Part shown: positions 6,436-12,079 of the stretch, one piece after another
Position numbering within the stretch: the first letter of the stretch is position 1
Layout of the letters: every line of letters starts with the position of its first letter
Origin: a virus
Virus record (IMG/VR): IMGVR_UViG_3300009008_000124
Coordinates: 1-36,129 of that record
Length of the DNA: 36,129 nucleotides
Reading direction: 5' to 3' (one strand)
Position numbers and translations under genes: made by a program
Notes under the pieces: generated by a model
Told to the model about the DNA's origin: nothing
What the model saw: only the letters and a program-made list of their open reading frames with translations
Database searches by the model: none

Positions 6436-7896
6436 TTATTTTGCTCCTTGGATAATGCGCCCGTTTGCGCGGTACATGGGTTCCAGCACATCCAAAAGAA
6501 AGCGCCCCATTACGCTGTCTTTAGAAACGAATAATTTTGTGGGAAGGGGAAGCCTTCCGTGTTCAATCTCAGCTTTCAGCGCCGAAGCCACCATTTTCAA
6601 ACCCTCGTTGTACGCTGGCAACGTGTAATGGACACCCTCTTTTTTGAAAAAGAGATCTGCCAACGGCTGTATCACTTGATCCTGAAAGATTACCGTTTCG
6701 TTATGCGGTAGGCAGTCGATGAATAAAGTGGGTGTCATGTAGTCTCTGTGGAACCCTGCCTCTGCCACTGGCTCTGCCACGGGCTCTAGTGTGGGCTCTT
6801 CCACTGGCTCTTGCGGTAGCTCAACCCCAGCATCGATCATCAAACAAACATCATCAAGGACCATCTTTCTTGTGCTCTTTGCTTCGCCGTCCCAGCCCAC
6901 GGCTGCATCTTTTTTTCTAGGATACATATATTTCCACGTTGCCACAAGCTCATCTTTCTTGAGCTTTCGCACTGTAGCCTTCGCAATCTTAGCTACCTTC
7001 TCGATAGGCTCTGGCTCAGGCTCTGCGGGGCTCTCAGGCGCATCGGGTGGATTGAGCCCAGCGCAAGAAAGCTCCTCCTCTTTGACTTCTTGTTCTTTGG
7101 TTTCCTCTTTGACTTCTTGTTCTTTGCTTTGCATCGCCCAAAACTGATCCATGAACTTTTCTCCTTCTTTTCTTGCTACGTTTTCAAATTTCCCCGCACG
7201 CGCACAATGCGTGCGGAAGTCACATCCACCGTAATCACCGCACGCTGCGGTGTTGACGGGGATCTCCATCATTTCCATCTCTGTTGTTCTTTTCATGTTT
7301 GCAAGCACAGGTAAAACGTGCTTGTCAAAGCCCGTGCGCACTTCATCGGGGCTCTGCCAGCACTCTACCGGCTTGATTCGCCGCGCCCCCTTGGTTTGAT
7401 AATAGATGTGGCGAAATGCAACATCTCCATCGCCACCCCAACGCTCCACCGCGTCGAACAAATACACGCGGCTTTGAAAATCGAAAATCAGATCTTCTGA
7501 GGTGAGCGCGTACCTTCCTATGTCGCTGCTGGTTTTATGGTCGATGACCATTCTCCAATAGGGGATGTCGAGATCGATTTTGCCAACAATCGGCACGATG
7601 TCGGTTTCGATTCTCACCGCCCGCTCAATGTTTTCGAGCTTCAGCGGGAGATCGGGAAGGAGCCCGCTTCCAACGATCCCTTTTGTGATCTCGTTGAGAT
7701 CGTCGGGGTCATTGTGTATAGCGTAACGCTCCAAGCCTTCGTGGCACTCCGTGCCTAGCGCGAGGGCTGGCCGCTCTCGCATCTTGAGCCCGTACATATA
7801 CATCCAAGCCCACATCATTTCGCACCTTGAAAATGTTTTGAGCTGGCTTGCGCTTGCGTGCTTCCAATCCTTCCTTTCGTATAGCTTTTCAATCAT
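6436..7896 (-). CDS. Cas4/AddB-like PD-(D/E)XK nuclease with Fe-S cysteines and C-terminal extension
   Basis: The N-terminal 235 residues form a RecB/Cas4-type nuclease: SQLKTFSRCE with C25, H52 (GTECHEGLERY), D108 (GKIDL), and D119-x-K121 (IDHKTS). Cysteines C219, C225 and C231 with C25 give the four-cysteine Fe-S arrangement of Cas4/AddB nucleases. It probably has 5'-3' exonuclease activity in recombination or end processing. There is no Cas1/Cas2 or CRISPR array nearby. After residue 250 come KEQEVKEE repeats, an E/P-rich linker, a basic segment (about 305-345), a second PVAEP-rich linker and a C-terminal domain of about 105 residues that I do not recognise. The extension makes it about twice the usual Cas4 length. 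Confidence 0.85.
   Translation of the reverse strand: MIEKLYERKDWKHASASQLKTFSRCEMMWAWMYMYGLKMRERPALALGTECHEGLERYAIHNDPDDLNEITKGIVGSGLLPDLPLKLENIERAVRIETDIVPIVGKIDLDIPYWRMVIDHKTSSDIGRYALTSEDLIFDFQSRVYLFDAVERWGGDGDVAFRHIYYQTKGARRIKPVECWQSPDEVRTGFDKHVLPVLANMKRTTEMEMMEIPVNTAACGDYGGCDFRTHCARAGKFENVARKEGEKFMDQFWAMQSKEQEVKEETKEQEVKEEELSCAGLNPPDAPESPAEPEPEPIEKVAKIAKATVRKLKKDELVATWKYMYPRKKDAAVGWDGEAKSTRKMVLDDVCLMIDAGVELPQEPVEEPTLEPVAEPVAEAGFHRDYMTPTLFIDCLPHNETVIFQDQVIQPLADLFFKKEGVHYTLPAYNEGLKMVASALKAEIEHGRLPLPTKLFVSKDSVMGRFLLDVLEPMYRANGRIIQGAK
6725..6759. repeat. 35-bp element shared with a tail gene, copy 1
   Basis: This stretch inside the nuclease gene matches 24689-24723 inside a tail protein gene at 32 of 35 positions by eye. 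Both copies are read in the same frame and encode FHRDY-x-TPT. Confidence 0.75.
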
Positions 7897-8257
7897 GGGT
7901 GTCCTCCAGTTTCAGCAAGCCGTTAATCAAGCAAGATCTGAGAATTTCAGCGCGTGTGGTTTTGCTCCGATCTGCGATTTTCTGGGCTCTATCGATCAAC
8001 CACACGGGCAGGCTCACAGAGACGTGCTTTTGTTGATCGGTGATCAACAAATCTTGAAAAGGGGCAGCTTTCCGCAACACAGAATTTGCGTTTTTTTCCT
8101 TGTCTCTCAGCCCCTGCAAAATCGCTATGCGCATCACCACAGATCGCGTCATCTGTCGCAGAATCACTAGGTCTTCGTCGAGCGCCATTTTTACTGCCAG
8201 CGCATCTGCTCTCTTGATTGTTGCCTTATTTATTCGGAATCCCGTTGTCATCATCAT
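7889..8257 (-). CDS. Tandem ribbon-helix-helix DNA-binding protein
   Basis: This 122-residue protein appears to hold two RHH units. The first (about 4-50) has strand TTGFRIN, helix ATIKRADALAVKMAL and helix TRSVVMRIAILQGL. The second (about 78-116) has strand HVSVSLP, helix VWLIDRAQKIAD and helix TRAEILRSCLINGLL. A single chain with two units could fold as a pseudo-dimer. It starts within the stop of the zinc-ribbon RHH gene (ATGA) with GGAGG 7 nt upstream, and its end overlaps the nuclease start by 8 bp. It probably acts as a repressor or DNA organiser of this region. Confidence 0.65.
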   Translation of the reverse strand: MMMTTGFRINKATIKRADALAVKMALDEDLVILRQMTRSVVMRIAILQGLRDKEKNANSVLRKAAPFQDLLITDQQKHVSVSLPVWLIDRAQKIADRSKTTRAEILRSCLINGLLKLEDTHD

Positions 8258-8721
8258 GCCTCGCCCTCCTCTCGATAAAATTCCGCGAGTTTTATCACTC
8301 CCGTTTCTATCGCGTCCCGCGTCGACGCGGTACGGTTTTCGTTTAGATCTGGCCTAGCTTTGGCCAGATCGGACAGATGCTCAGTGAGCGAGTTTGGGAT
8401 CCTCACGCTGACTTTTTCCGTCGCCAAAAATGGCGGCGGCTGGTGTCCATTGCAAAGGTGCTGGATCCCCAGCCAAAAGGCCCAGCGAAGCACCCCCGCC
8501 AAAGTGGGCTTGCCGCTCTGAGCGATGTACTCCGGCTGTGTTGCAAGGTGCAACACAAGCGCCTCGGCTGCGCTCTTCGCCTCGGCGCTGATCTTCAGCG
8601 TCTTGGCGATGGTTTTTTTTGGGTTCTTGATCGGGAACCCACAGCCGATACACAGCCATGTGTCCCATCCACTGTCCGCGAGGGTTTCCTCGCGCTTGCA
8701 GACTCTACAAATTGCGATCAT
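8254..8721 (-). CDS. Zinc-ribbon plus tandem RHH-like protein
   Basis: The first 30 residues form a zinc ribbon (C5-x2-C8 and C24-x2-C27). Residues about 38-90 contain an RHH-like unit (TLKISAEAKSAAEALV and GVLRWAFWLGIQHL). Residues 102-148 contain a clearer one: strand EKVSVRIP, helix NSLTEHLSDLAKA, helix STRDAIETGVIKLAEF. The architecture parallels the next gene, so the pair may have arisen by duplication with a zinc ribbon added. A GAGGTG ribosome binding site supports the ATG at 8721. Confidence 0.6.
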   Translation of the reverse strand: MIAICRVCKREETLADSGWDTWLCIGCGFPIKNPKKTIAKTLKISAEAKSAAEALVLHLATQPEYIAQSGKPTLAGVLRWAFWLGIQHLCNGHQPPPFLATEKVSVRIPNSLTEHLSDLAKARPDLNENRTASTRDAIETGVIKLAEFYREEGEA

Positions 8722-8750
8722 GACGGCACCTCTTTTCTTGTTTAAACCTC

Positions 8751-9446
8751 TTATATTCGTTCCATTAAAAATCTGGCGTCTTCTTTGCTCAGACCTGCTC
8801 TCAATAAATACTCGTAGTCTGTGTTATTGTGTCTTCTGTGTGCCCCTATTGCGAGACACAAAGAATGATAAAATTCCATCTCACCCTTGCTCTTCTGCCA
8901 AAAGTGCATCACTCCTTTATTTTCTAAACTATAGCGCAAGGCTCTATAGGCTTCTCGCAACCAATTTCTATTCGCTTCATCTACATTATAGAGGCATTCG
9001 ATCAAGAGAATGGTATATCGATCCATAGGAAGACCGATCTGCTTTGCTTTCCTTCGTAAACGCTCCCTTCTCTTCTCAGCCTCAACTGCTTTTTTCTCAG
9101 CATCGCAGATAGCTTTAGCTCTCTCCTCTTTGTATGCCTTAGTTTTTCGCTTTGCAGCATTTTTCTTCTTAGCCTTCTCGCTTTCTCTTTTGCTTTTCGC
9201 AATCAATCTAGCAAGCAAAGGCAACTGATCTGTATGTATGATGGTTGTGAGCTCGGGCTTCCAGCCTCCTCTGGTTTTATTGAAACCGTCCATACGCTCA
9301 TACGTGTAAATTCGCCCACTGTTCAGAGCATAACGCACATGCTTGCTTCTCTTGTTTTCTTCAAAGTTGATCCATCCCTTTGGGATGTTTTTTGACTCCA
9401 CATTGCCATAGGAATTTTTTAAAAGTTTATATTTCTTAGGTGTCAT
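8751..9446 (-). CDS. Unknown protein with basic coiled-coil middle
   Basis: I do not recognise this 231-residue protein. Residues about 1-80 are mixed with several aromatic residues (GWINFEE, RIYTYERMDGF). Residues about 82-140 form a very Lys/Arg/Glu/Ala-rich probable coiled coil, and the C-terminal 90 residues are helical (MDRYTILLIECLYNVDEA). The basic helix could bind nucleic acid. It is preceded by the reused leader (9447-9481) and by a pseudoknot-like element further upstream. Base use is A-richer than in the flanking nuclease and regulatory genes. Confidence 0.7.
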   Translation of the reverse strand: MTPKKYKLLKNSYGNVESKNIPKGWINFEENKRSKHVRYALNSGRIYTYERMDGFNKTRGGWKPELTTIIHTDQLPLLARLIAKSKRESEKAKKKNAAKRKTKAYKEERAKAICDAEKKAVEAEKRRERLRRKAKQIGLPMDRYTILLIECLYNVDEANRNWLREAYRALRYSLENKGVMHFWQKSKGEMEFYHSLCLAIGAHRRHNNTDYEYLLRAGLSKEDARFLMERI

Positions 9447-9481
9447 TTTTCTTCTCCTTGCTTTCTCGTTTTCGTGGTTTC
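9447..9481 (-). promoter_or_regulatory. Reused 5' leader with AAGGAG, copy 2
   Basis: On the minus strand it reads GAAACCACGAAAACGAG, then AAAGCAAGGAGAAGAAAA and the ATG. It is closely related to the leaders at 3763, 10335 and 10714. Confidence 0.6.
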
Positions 9482-9485
9482 GTGT

Positions 9486-9514
9486 GCCGCACTTTGCCCC
9501 GTGCGGCTTGGGGG
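9486..9514 (-). ncRNA. Pseudoknot-like intergenic RNA element, copy 1
   Basis: On the minus strand the order is CCCCC, AA, GCCGCAC, GGGG, CAAA, GTGCGGC. The 7-nt arms GCCGCAC/GTGCGGC pair perfectly, and their loop begins with GGGG that can pair with the upstream CCCCC. This is the A-B-A'-B' order of an H-type pseudoknot with loops of 2, 0 and 4 nt. The second copy is at 9884-9912. It may be a 5'-UTR regulatory structure for the gene starting at 9446 or a processing/terminator-like structure. Confidence 0.55.
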
Positions 9515-9526
9515 TTGGAAAGTTAT

Positions 9527-9592
9527 TTAGTTGCAGACAACAAAGCTGATGTCTGCCTCCACCTTCAAATATTTGATTACTTTAACGTCCAT
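9527..9592 (-). CDS. Possible 21-aa peptide gene
   Basis: ATG at 9592 overlaps the preceding TAA (TAATG) and has a strong GGGAGG 6-7 nt upstream, embedded in the last codons of the previous gene. The frame is 21 codons, MDVKVIKYLKVEA and eight more residues, and stops at 9527 just before the pseudoknot-like element. The initiation signals are better than those of many accepted genes here, but the product is too short to judge by composition. It may be a leader peptide or simply a translated spacer. Confidence 0.35.
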   Translation of the reverse strand: MDVKVIKYLKVEADISFVVCN

Positions 9593-9843
9593 TAAATTCC
9601 TCCCTTATTTATTCCGTGATTACCGTCAACCTCGCAATAATGTTCGAGGCAGAAGTCGTGGATCGTTTTTTCAGTGTCCTGATCGAGATGCCAAGTATTC
9701 ACGACGTCCCCTTTGTAAGACACATCGTACTGCTCCCACAGGGCTTGTACGAAGCGTTTGTATTCTCCCTTTCGATCACCGTCATTTTTAATCCGCAATA
9801 AGTCGTACAATTTGTAAAATTCTTTAAAATCTTTTCTGCTCAT
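9592..9843 (-). CDS. Small acidic/aromatic protein, unknown
   Basis: The start is set at ATG 9843, which has GGAGGG 5 nt upstream; the longer frame to 9882 begins in a duplicated 27-bp segment and lacks a ribosome binding site. The 83-residue product (MSRKDFKEFYKLYDLLR) is rich in Tyr, Trp, Asp and Lys. No domain is recognised. It belongs to the cluster of small early proteins next to the leftward promoter, where phages commonly keep host-takeover factors. Confidence 0.65.
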   Translation of the reverse strand: MSRKDFKEFYKLYDLLRIKNDGDRKGEYKRFVQALWEQYDVSYKGDVVNTWHLDQDTEKTIHDFCLEHYCEVDGNHGINKGGI

Positions 9844-9856
9844 GTTAACCCTCCCT

Positions 9857-9883
9857 TCCCACTGGTTTGTGAGCAATTCCATC
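9857..9883. repeat. 27-bp direct repeat, copy 1
   Basis: It is identical to 9931-9957. The two copies flank the second pseudoknot-like element. This copy is an orphan of the 3' end of the 9921-10334 gene and begins the non-functional N-terminal extension of the next frame. Confidence 0.9.
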
Positions 9884-9912
9884 GCCGCACTTTACCCCGT
9901 GCGGCGTGGGGG
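9884..9912 (-). ncRNA. Pseudoknot-like intergenic RNA element, copy 2
   Basis: On the minus strand the order is CCCCC, AC, GCCGCAC, GGGG, TAAA, GTGCGGC. It differs from copy 1 (9486-9514) only in the unpaired bases, while all paired segments are kept. It lies directly after the stop of the 9921-10334 gene and about 40 nt before the next start at 9843. Confidence 0.55.
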
Positions 9913-9920
9913 TTGAATTG

Positions 9921-10334
9921 TTATGCCAGCTCCCACTGGTTTGTGAGCAATTCCATCTCTGCGTCGTCAAGTTCGTGCCCACTGGCAATGATGTCGCCAG
10001 CGGAAAACGCCTCTGCGAGGAGCGAGATGAGAAGGCTGGGCTGGTCGCCCAAATCTACGCCGCCGCACTCCATGCGACACTCTTCCACCTTCGAATTGTC
10101 GATGACGCGCAAGGCGTCGGCCAGCTCTTCGGCTTCGGTGAGATCACTAAAGTAGTTTGTCCACCATGCAAACGTGTCCTCATCGCACACGAACGTGTCC
10201 TCATCGCTGTCATATCTAAAGTGGGGATTGTTCCACACCTCGATCATGTGAGGAGACAAGTCATAACCGTCTACAATGTAGTCCAGCCTACCGTCGATAG
10301 TACCTTTATCTGATTTCTTGATTGTTACTTCCAT
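9921..10334 (-). CDS. Acidic small early protein, unknown
   Basis: The start at ATG 10334 (MEVTIKKSD) is chosen because AAGGAG lies 9 nt upstream in the reused leader; the frame extends to 10418 without support and would overlap the previous gene. The 137-residue product is strongly acidic, with DEDTFVCDEDTFAWW produced by an in-frame 21-bp duplication. High acidity is common among phage anti-host or DNA-mimic proteins, but nothing specific identifies one here. Its last codons include the 27-bp repeat. Confidence 0.7.
   Translation of the reverse strand: MEVTIKKSDKGTIDGRLDYIVDGYDLSPHMIEVWNNPHFRYDSDEDTFVCDEDTFAWWTNYFSDLTEAEELADALRVIDNSKVEECRMECGGVDLGDQPSLLISLLAEAFSAGDIIASGHELDDAEMELLTNQWELA
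9931..9957. repeat. 27-bp direct repeat, copy 2
   Basis: It is identical to 9857-9883 and forms codons near the end of the 9921-10334 gene (EMELLTNQWE). Confidence 0.9.
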
Positions 10335-10362
10335 TTCTTTCTTCTCCTTGTTTTCTTGGTTA
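10335..10362 (-). promoter_or_regulatory. Reused 5' leader with AAGGAG, copy 3
   Basis: On the minus strand it reads AACCAAGAAAACAAGGAG, then AAGAAAGAA and the ATG. It matches the leaders at 3763, 9447 and 10714. Confidence 0.6.
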
Positions 10363-10380
10363 GGGGTGCTTAGAGCTGGG

Positions 10381-10713
10381 TTACTGAAGTGCGCGCAATA
10401 GGTTTTTGGCTTCCGCAACTACCGCGAGAGTTGCCTCTTCTAGCGTTGGAAAACGCTTCGGATATTGGGGATCGCTGTTTAAATTAAAATTTTGGTAGTG
10501 TCCAACCAAGCGTGGTGAGTAGCCTATGACGGTTGCTTTCCACCCACCAATGGTTTTTCCGATATGTGTTCGCACATTTATTGCCCCCACACTTTGCGCT
10601 GCCATTAGCGCGGCACAATGGTCTAGTTGTTTTTTTATTTCGGGGAACCGCTTGCATAATCTCGCCCATGCTGCCCAATCTTTCTTATCCATATCGACAT
10701 TTTTTATAAGCAT
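10381..10713 (-). CDS. Unknown small early protein
   Basis: This 110-residue protein has an N-terminal helical half (MDKKDWAAWARLCKRFPEIKK) and a beta-like second half (GGWKATVIGYSPRLVGHYQ). It is the first gene after the promoter at 10783-10811 and carries the reused leader with AAGGAG. The segment IGKTIGGWKATVIG has a superficial GKT but no Walker A context. No family is recognised. Confidence 0.7.
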   Translation of the reverse strand: MLIKNVDMDKKDWAAWARLCKRFPEIKKQLDHCAALMAAQSVGAINVRTHIGKTIGGWKATVIGYSPRLVGHYQNFNLNSDPQYPKRFPTLEEATLAVVAEAKNLLRALQ

Positions 10714-10744
10714 TTTCTTTCTCCTTGGTTTCTCGGTTTCTTGG
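10714..10744 (-). promoter_or_regulatory. Reused 5' leader with AAGGAG, copy 4
   Basis: On the minus strand it reads CCAAGAAACCGAGAAACC, then AAGGAGAAAGAAA and the ATG. It is the longest-matching member of the leader family. Confidence 0.6.
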
Positions 10745-10782
10745 GCCTCTGCCCCCGTTGACGCTCCCGCGCTGACAAAACG

Positions 10783-10811
10783 ACACTACATTTGTAGCGT
10801 TGTTGTGTCAA
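10783..10811 (-). promoter_or_regulatory. Second leftward early promoter with operator half-site
   Basis: On the minus strand TTGACA (10811-10806, full consensus) and TAGTGT (10788-10783) are separated by 17 nt. The -35 is inside TTGACACAA, the same nine bases that form an arm of the operator at 11795-11819. A 12-bp imperfect palindrome CTACATTTGTAG (10786-10797) overlaps the -10 and spacer. The leader to the gene at 10713 would be about 65 nt. Control by the regulator encoded at 11867 is inferred from the shared arm. Confidence 0.6.
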
Positions 10812-11008
10812 CTCTTTTCTACGCGGAAAACCGCTTTTTGCGCATAAGATGGTGTTTTTACACAAAAACTTTTTTTAGAAATTTTTTGGGGGCCTTCTGA
10901 GCTGCTTGATTTTGGTCGTTTTTACGTGCTTTTTTGAAAAAACCTGGGAGTTGTAAGGGGTTGGAAACGCTTGGGAAAACGGTTTTTTCAGGCGGGAATT
11001 AAGGGTTT
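10812..11008. other. Non-coding A/T-rich stretch between early genes
   Basis: No supported gene lies between the stop at 11009 and the promoter at 10783-10811. The stretch is rich in A and T runs. On the plus strand it contains two weak hairpin-plus-T structures (GCGG/CCGC with T5 at 10823-10839, and GTTTTT/AAAAAC with T7 at 10854-10876), but their stems are only 4-6 bp. On the minus strand no terminator is clear, so the upstream transcript may read through. Confidence 0.5.
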
Positions 11009-11425
11009 TTACTGAGATCGCCTCTCTTTTGCTATGGCTTCCGCGTTTTTGTTCTCTGCGAGGGGGTTCTCGCGCTCCCACCATTTTTCGACACACGCTT
11101 GCAGATCTGCTGCGTGCGTCGAGCAGAATTTTAATTGGGTGTCGCCAAAATCTCGAAAGTGGGCACCCGTGCCGTCGATGTCGCCAGGGCGCAGCGTCAA
11201 AAAGGCCATCGCCACCTTTACGATCTCTTTGTTGCTTTTTGCCTCATGCGGCACGCAAAAGTCAATGCCCCCAAAAATGGGTGTCGGTTTGTCTTGTGTA
11301 ACGTCGTCCAGCCGATAGCCCAGCACAGACTGAGCGCCACGCTGTTCTTGGAGATCGTATAGCTGCAAGCGGAAGCTATACCCTTTTTTGGTTGTCCATA
11401 TATTTTCGTGCAGCAAATTACTCAT
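11009..11425 (-). CDS. Unknown early protein
   Basis: The start is taken at ATG 11425 (MSNLLHENIW), with AAGGTG 8 nt upstream and an 8-bp overlap with the previous stop (ATGAGTAA). The 138-residue protein has a beta-like first half (GYSFRLQLYD, PIFGGIDFCVPH) and a helical C terminus (TQLKFCSTHAADLQACVEKW). No family is recognised. It is second in the leftward operon from the divergent promoter. Confidence 0.7.
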   Translation of the reverse strand: MSNLLHENIWTTKKGYSFRLQLYDLQEQRGAQSVLGYRLDDVTQDKPTPIFGGIDFCVPHEAKSNKEIVKVAMAFLTLRPGDIDGTGAHFRDFGDTQLKFCSTHAADLQACVEKWWERENPLAENKNAEAIAKERRSQ

Positions 11426-11753
11426 TTTCAGACACCTTATTTTTCTCCATGCGCCAGAGCATCTCAACGGTGAGCGGATCGGAAATTTTCGTTAGCGTGA
11501 AACTTTCTGCGCGATCATCAAACGCAGCCACCATTTTCTTCGATCTGATAGAGCCCGTCAACTCCACCTCCTCGTCTTCCTCAAGCCACGCTTTGCGCAC
11601 TTCTCCCGCCCGTATGCGCGCCGCACGCTCTCCCGCAAATACCTCTTGTGACTCTTCGCGCCGCCCGTCACTGTGCTGCACAACGCGCACAAAAAGATGC
11701 GCTACGCCAGATTTATTGTTCCCCCTAAAAACATTTTCTAAAAAATCTCTCAA
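11418..11753 (-). CDS. Unknown first gene of the leftward early operon
   Basis: This 111-residue charged protein starts at TTG 11753, 5 nt after AGGGGG; no in-frame ATG exists nearby. It has two alternating beta-like segments (GVAHLFVRVVQ and EEVELTGSIRSKKMV) and is rich in Arg and Glu. It follows the leftward promoter at 11775-11803 after a predicted leader of only about 15 nt. Position suggests an immediate-early or regulatory role; no domain is recognised. Confidence 0.65.
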   Translation of the reverse strand: MRDFLENVFRGNNKSGVAHLFVRVVQHSDGRREESQEVFAGERAARIRAGEVRKAWLEEDEEVELTGSIRSKKMVAAFDDRAESFTLTKISDPLTVEMLWRMEKNKVSENE

Positions 11754-11774
11754 AAGCTCCCCCTTTTCAACGCT

Positions 11775-11803
11775 TTAAAATGTAGCACTTTTTCTTGTGT
11801 CAA
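11775..11803 (-). promoter_or_regulatory. Leftward early promoter
   Basis: TTGACA at 11803-11798 is a full-consensus -35. The -10 is TTTTAA (11780-11775) at 17 nt spacing or TTTAAA at 18 nt, both moderate. It diverges from the rightward promoter, and the two -35 boxes lie in opposite arms of one palindrome. Confidence 0.6.
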
Positions 11804-11819
11804 GCAGCACTTGACACAA
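11795..11819. promoter_or_regulatory. Shared operator: perfect 10-5-10 inverted repeat
   Basis: TTGTGTCAAG (11795-11804) and CTTGACACAA (11810-11819) are perfect inverted repeats around CAGCA. Each arm includes a TTGACA -35 box facing outward. One dimeric repressor bound here would block both promoters. The nearest candidate is the HTH protein encoded at 11867. Confidence 0.8.
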
Positions 11820-11839
11820 AGTTTTTTTGCCATAAAGAT
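11811..11839 (+). promoter_or_regulatory. Rightward early promoter
   Basis: TTGACA at 11811-11816 is a full-consensus -35. The -10 is weak (AAAGAT at 17 nt or TAAAGA at 16 nt). The start point would lie about 20 nt upstream of the regulator ATG at 11867. The weak -10 could make it subordinate to the leftward promoter. Confidence 0.5.
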
Positions 11840-11866
11840 TGCTCGGTTATTTTTGGAGAAAAAGCA

Positions 11867-12079
11867 ATGCATTTGGAAAATTATTTAAAGCGGGAAAATT
11901 TAAGCAAGGCACGCTTTGCGCTCAAGCTAGGGGTAACGCGGGAGGCCGTTAGCGCGTGGTGCCGAGGTGACTATTACCCTAATTTGAAAAATTTGGTGGC
12001 TATAGAAAAACTGACGAAAGGCGTTGTGTTGCCAGAGTCTTTTTTTGTGGAAGAGGAAAACGAAAAGGGGGCAGCGTGA
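11867..12079 (+). CDS. Cro/CI-like HTH regulator
   Basis: This 70-residue protein has a helix-turn-helix at about residues 13-36: helix 2 ARFALKLG, turn VTR, recognition helix EAVSAWCRG, followed by helices typical of the Cro/XRE fold (NLKNLVAIEKLT). An acidic tail ends the protein. The ATG at 11867 is chosen over the longer TTG frame from 11795 because GGAGA lies 7-8 nt upstream and the longer frame would cover the operator. Its stop overlaps the primase GTG (GTGA). It probably autoregulates through 11795-11819. Confidence 0.8.
   Translation: MHLENYLKRENLSKARFALKLGVTREAVSAWCRGDYYPNLKNLVAIEKLTKGVVLPESFFVEEENEKGAA

Noticed and set aside
10823-10876. Rho-independent terminators on the plus strand
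   Set aside because: Stems are only 4-6 bp (one entirely A/T except one pair) and no plus-strand transcript is expected there.
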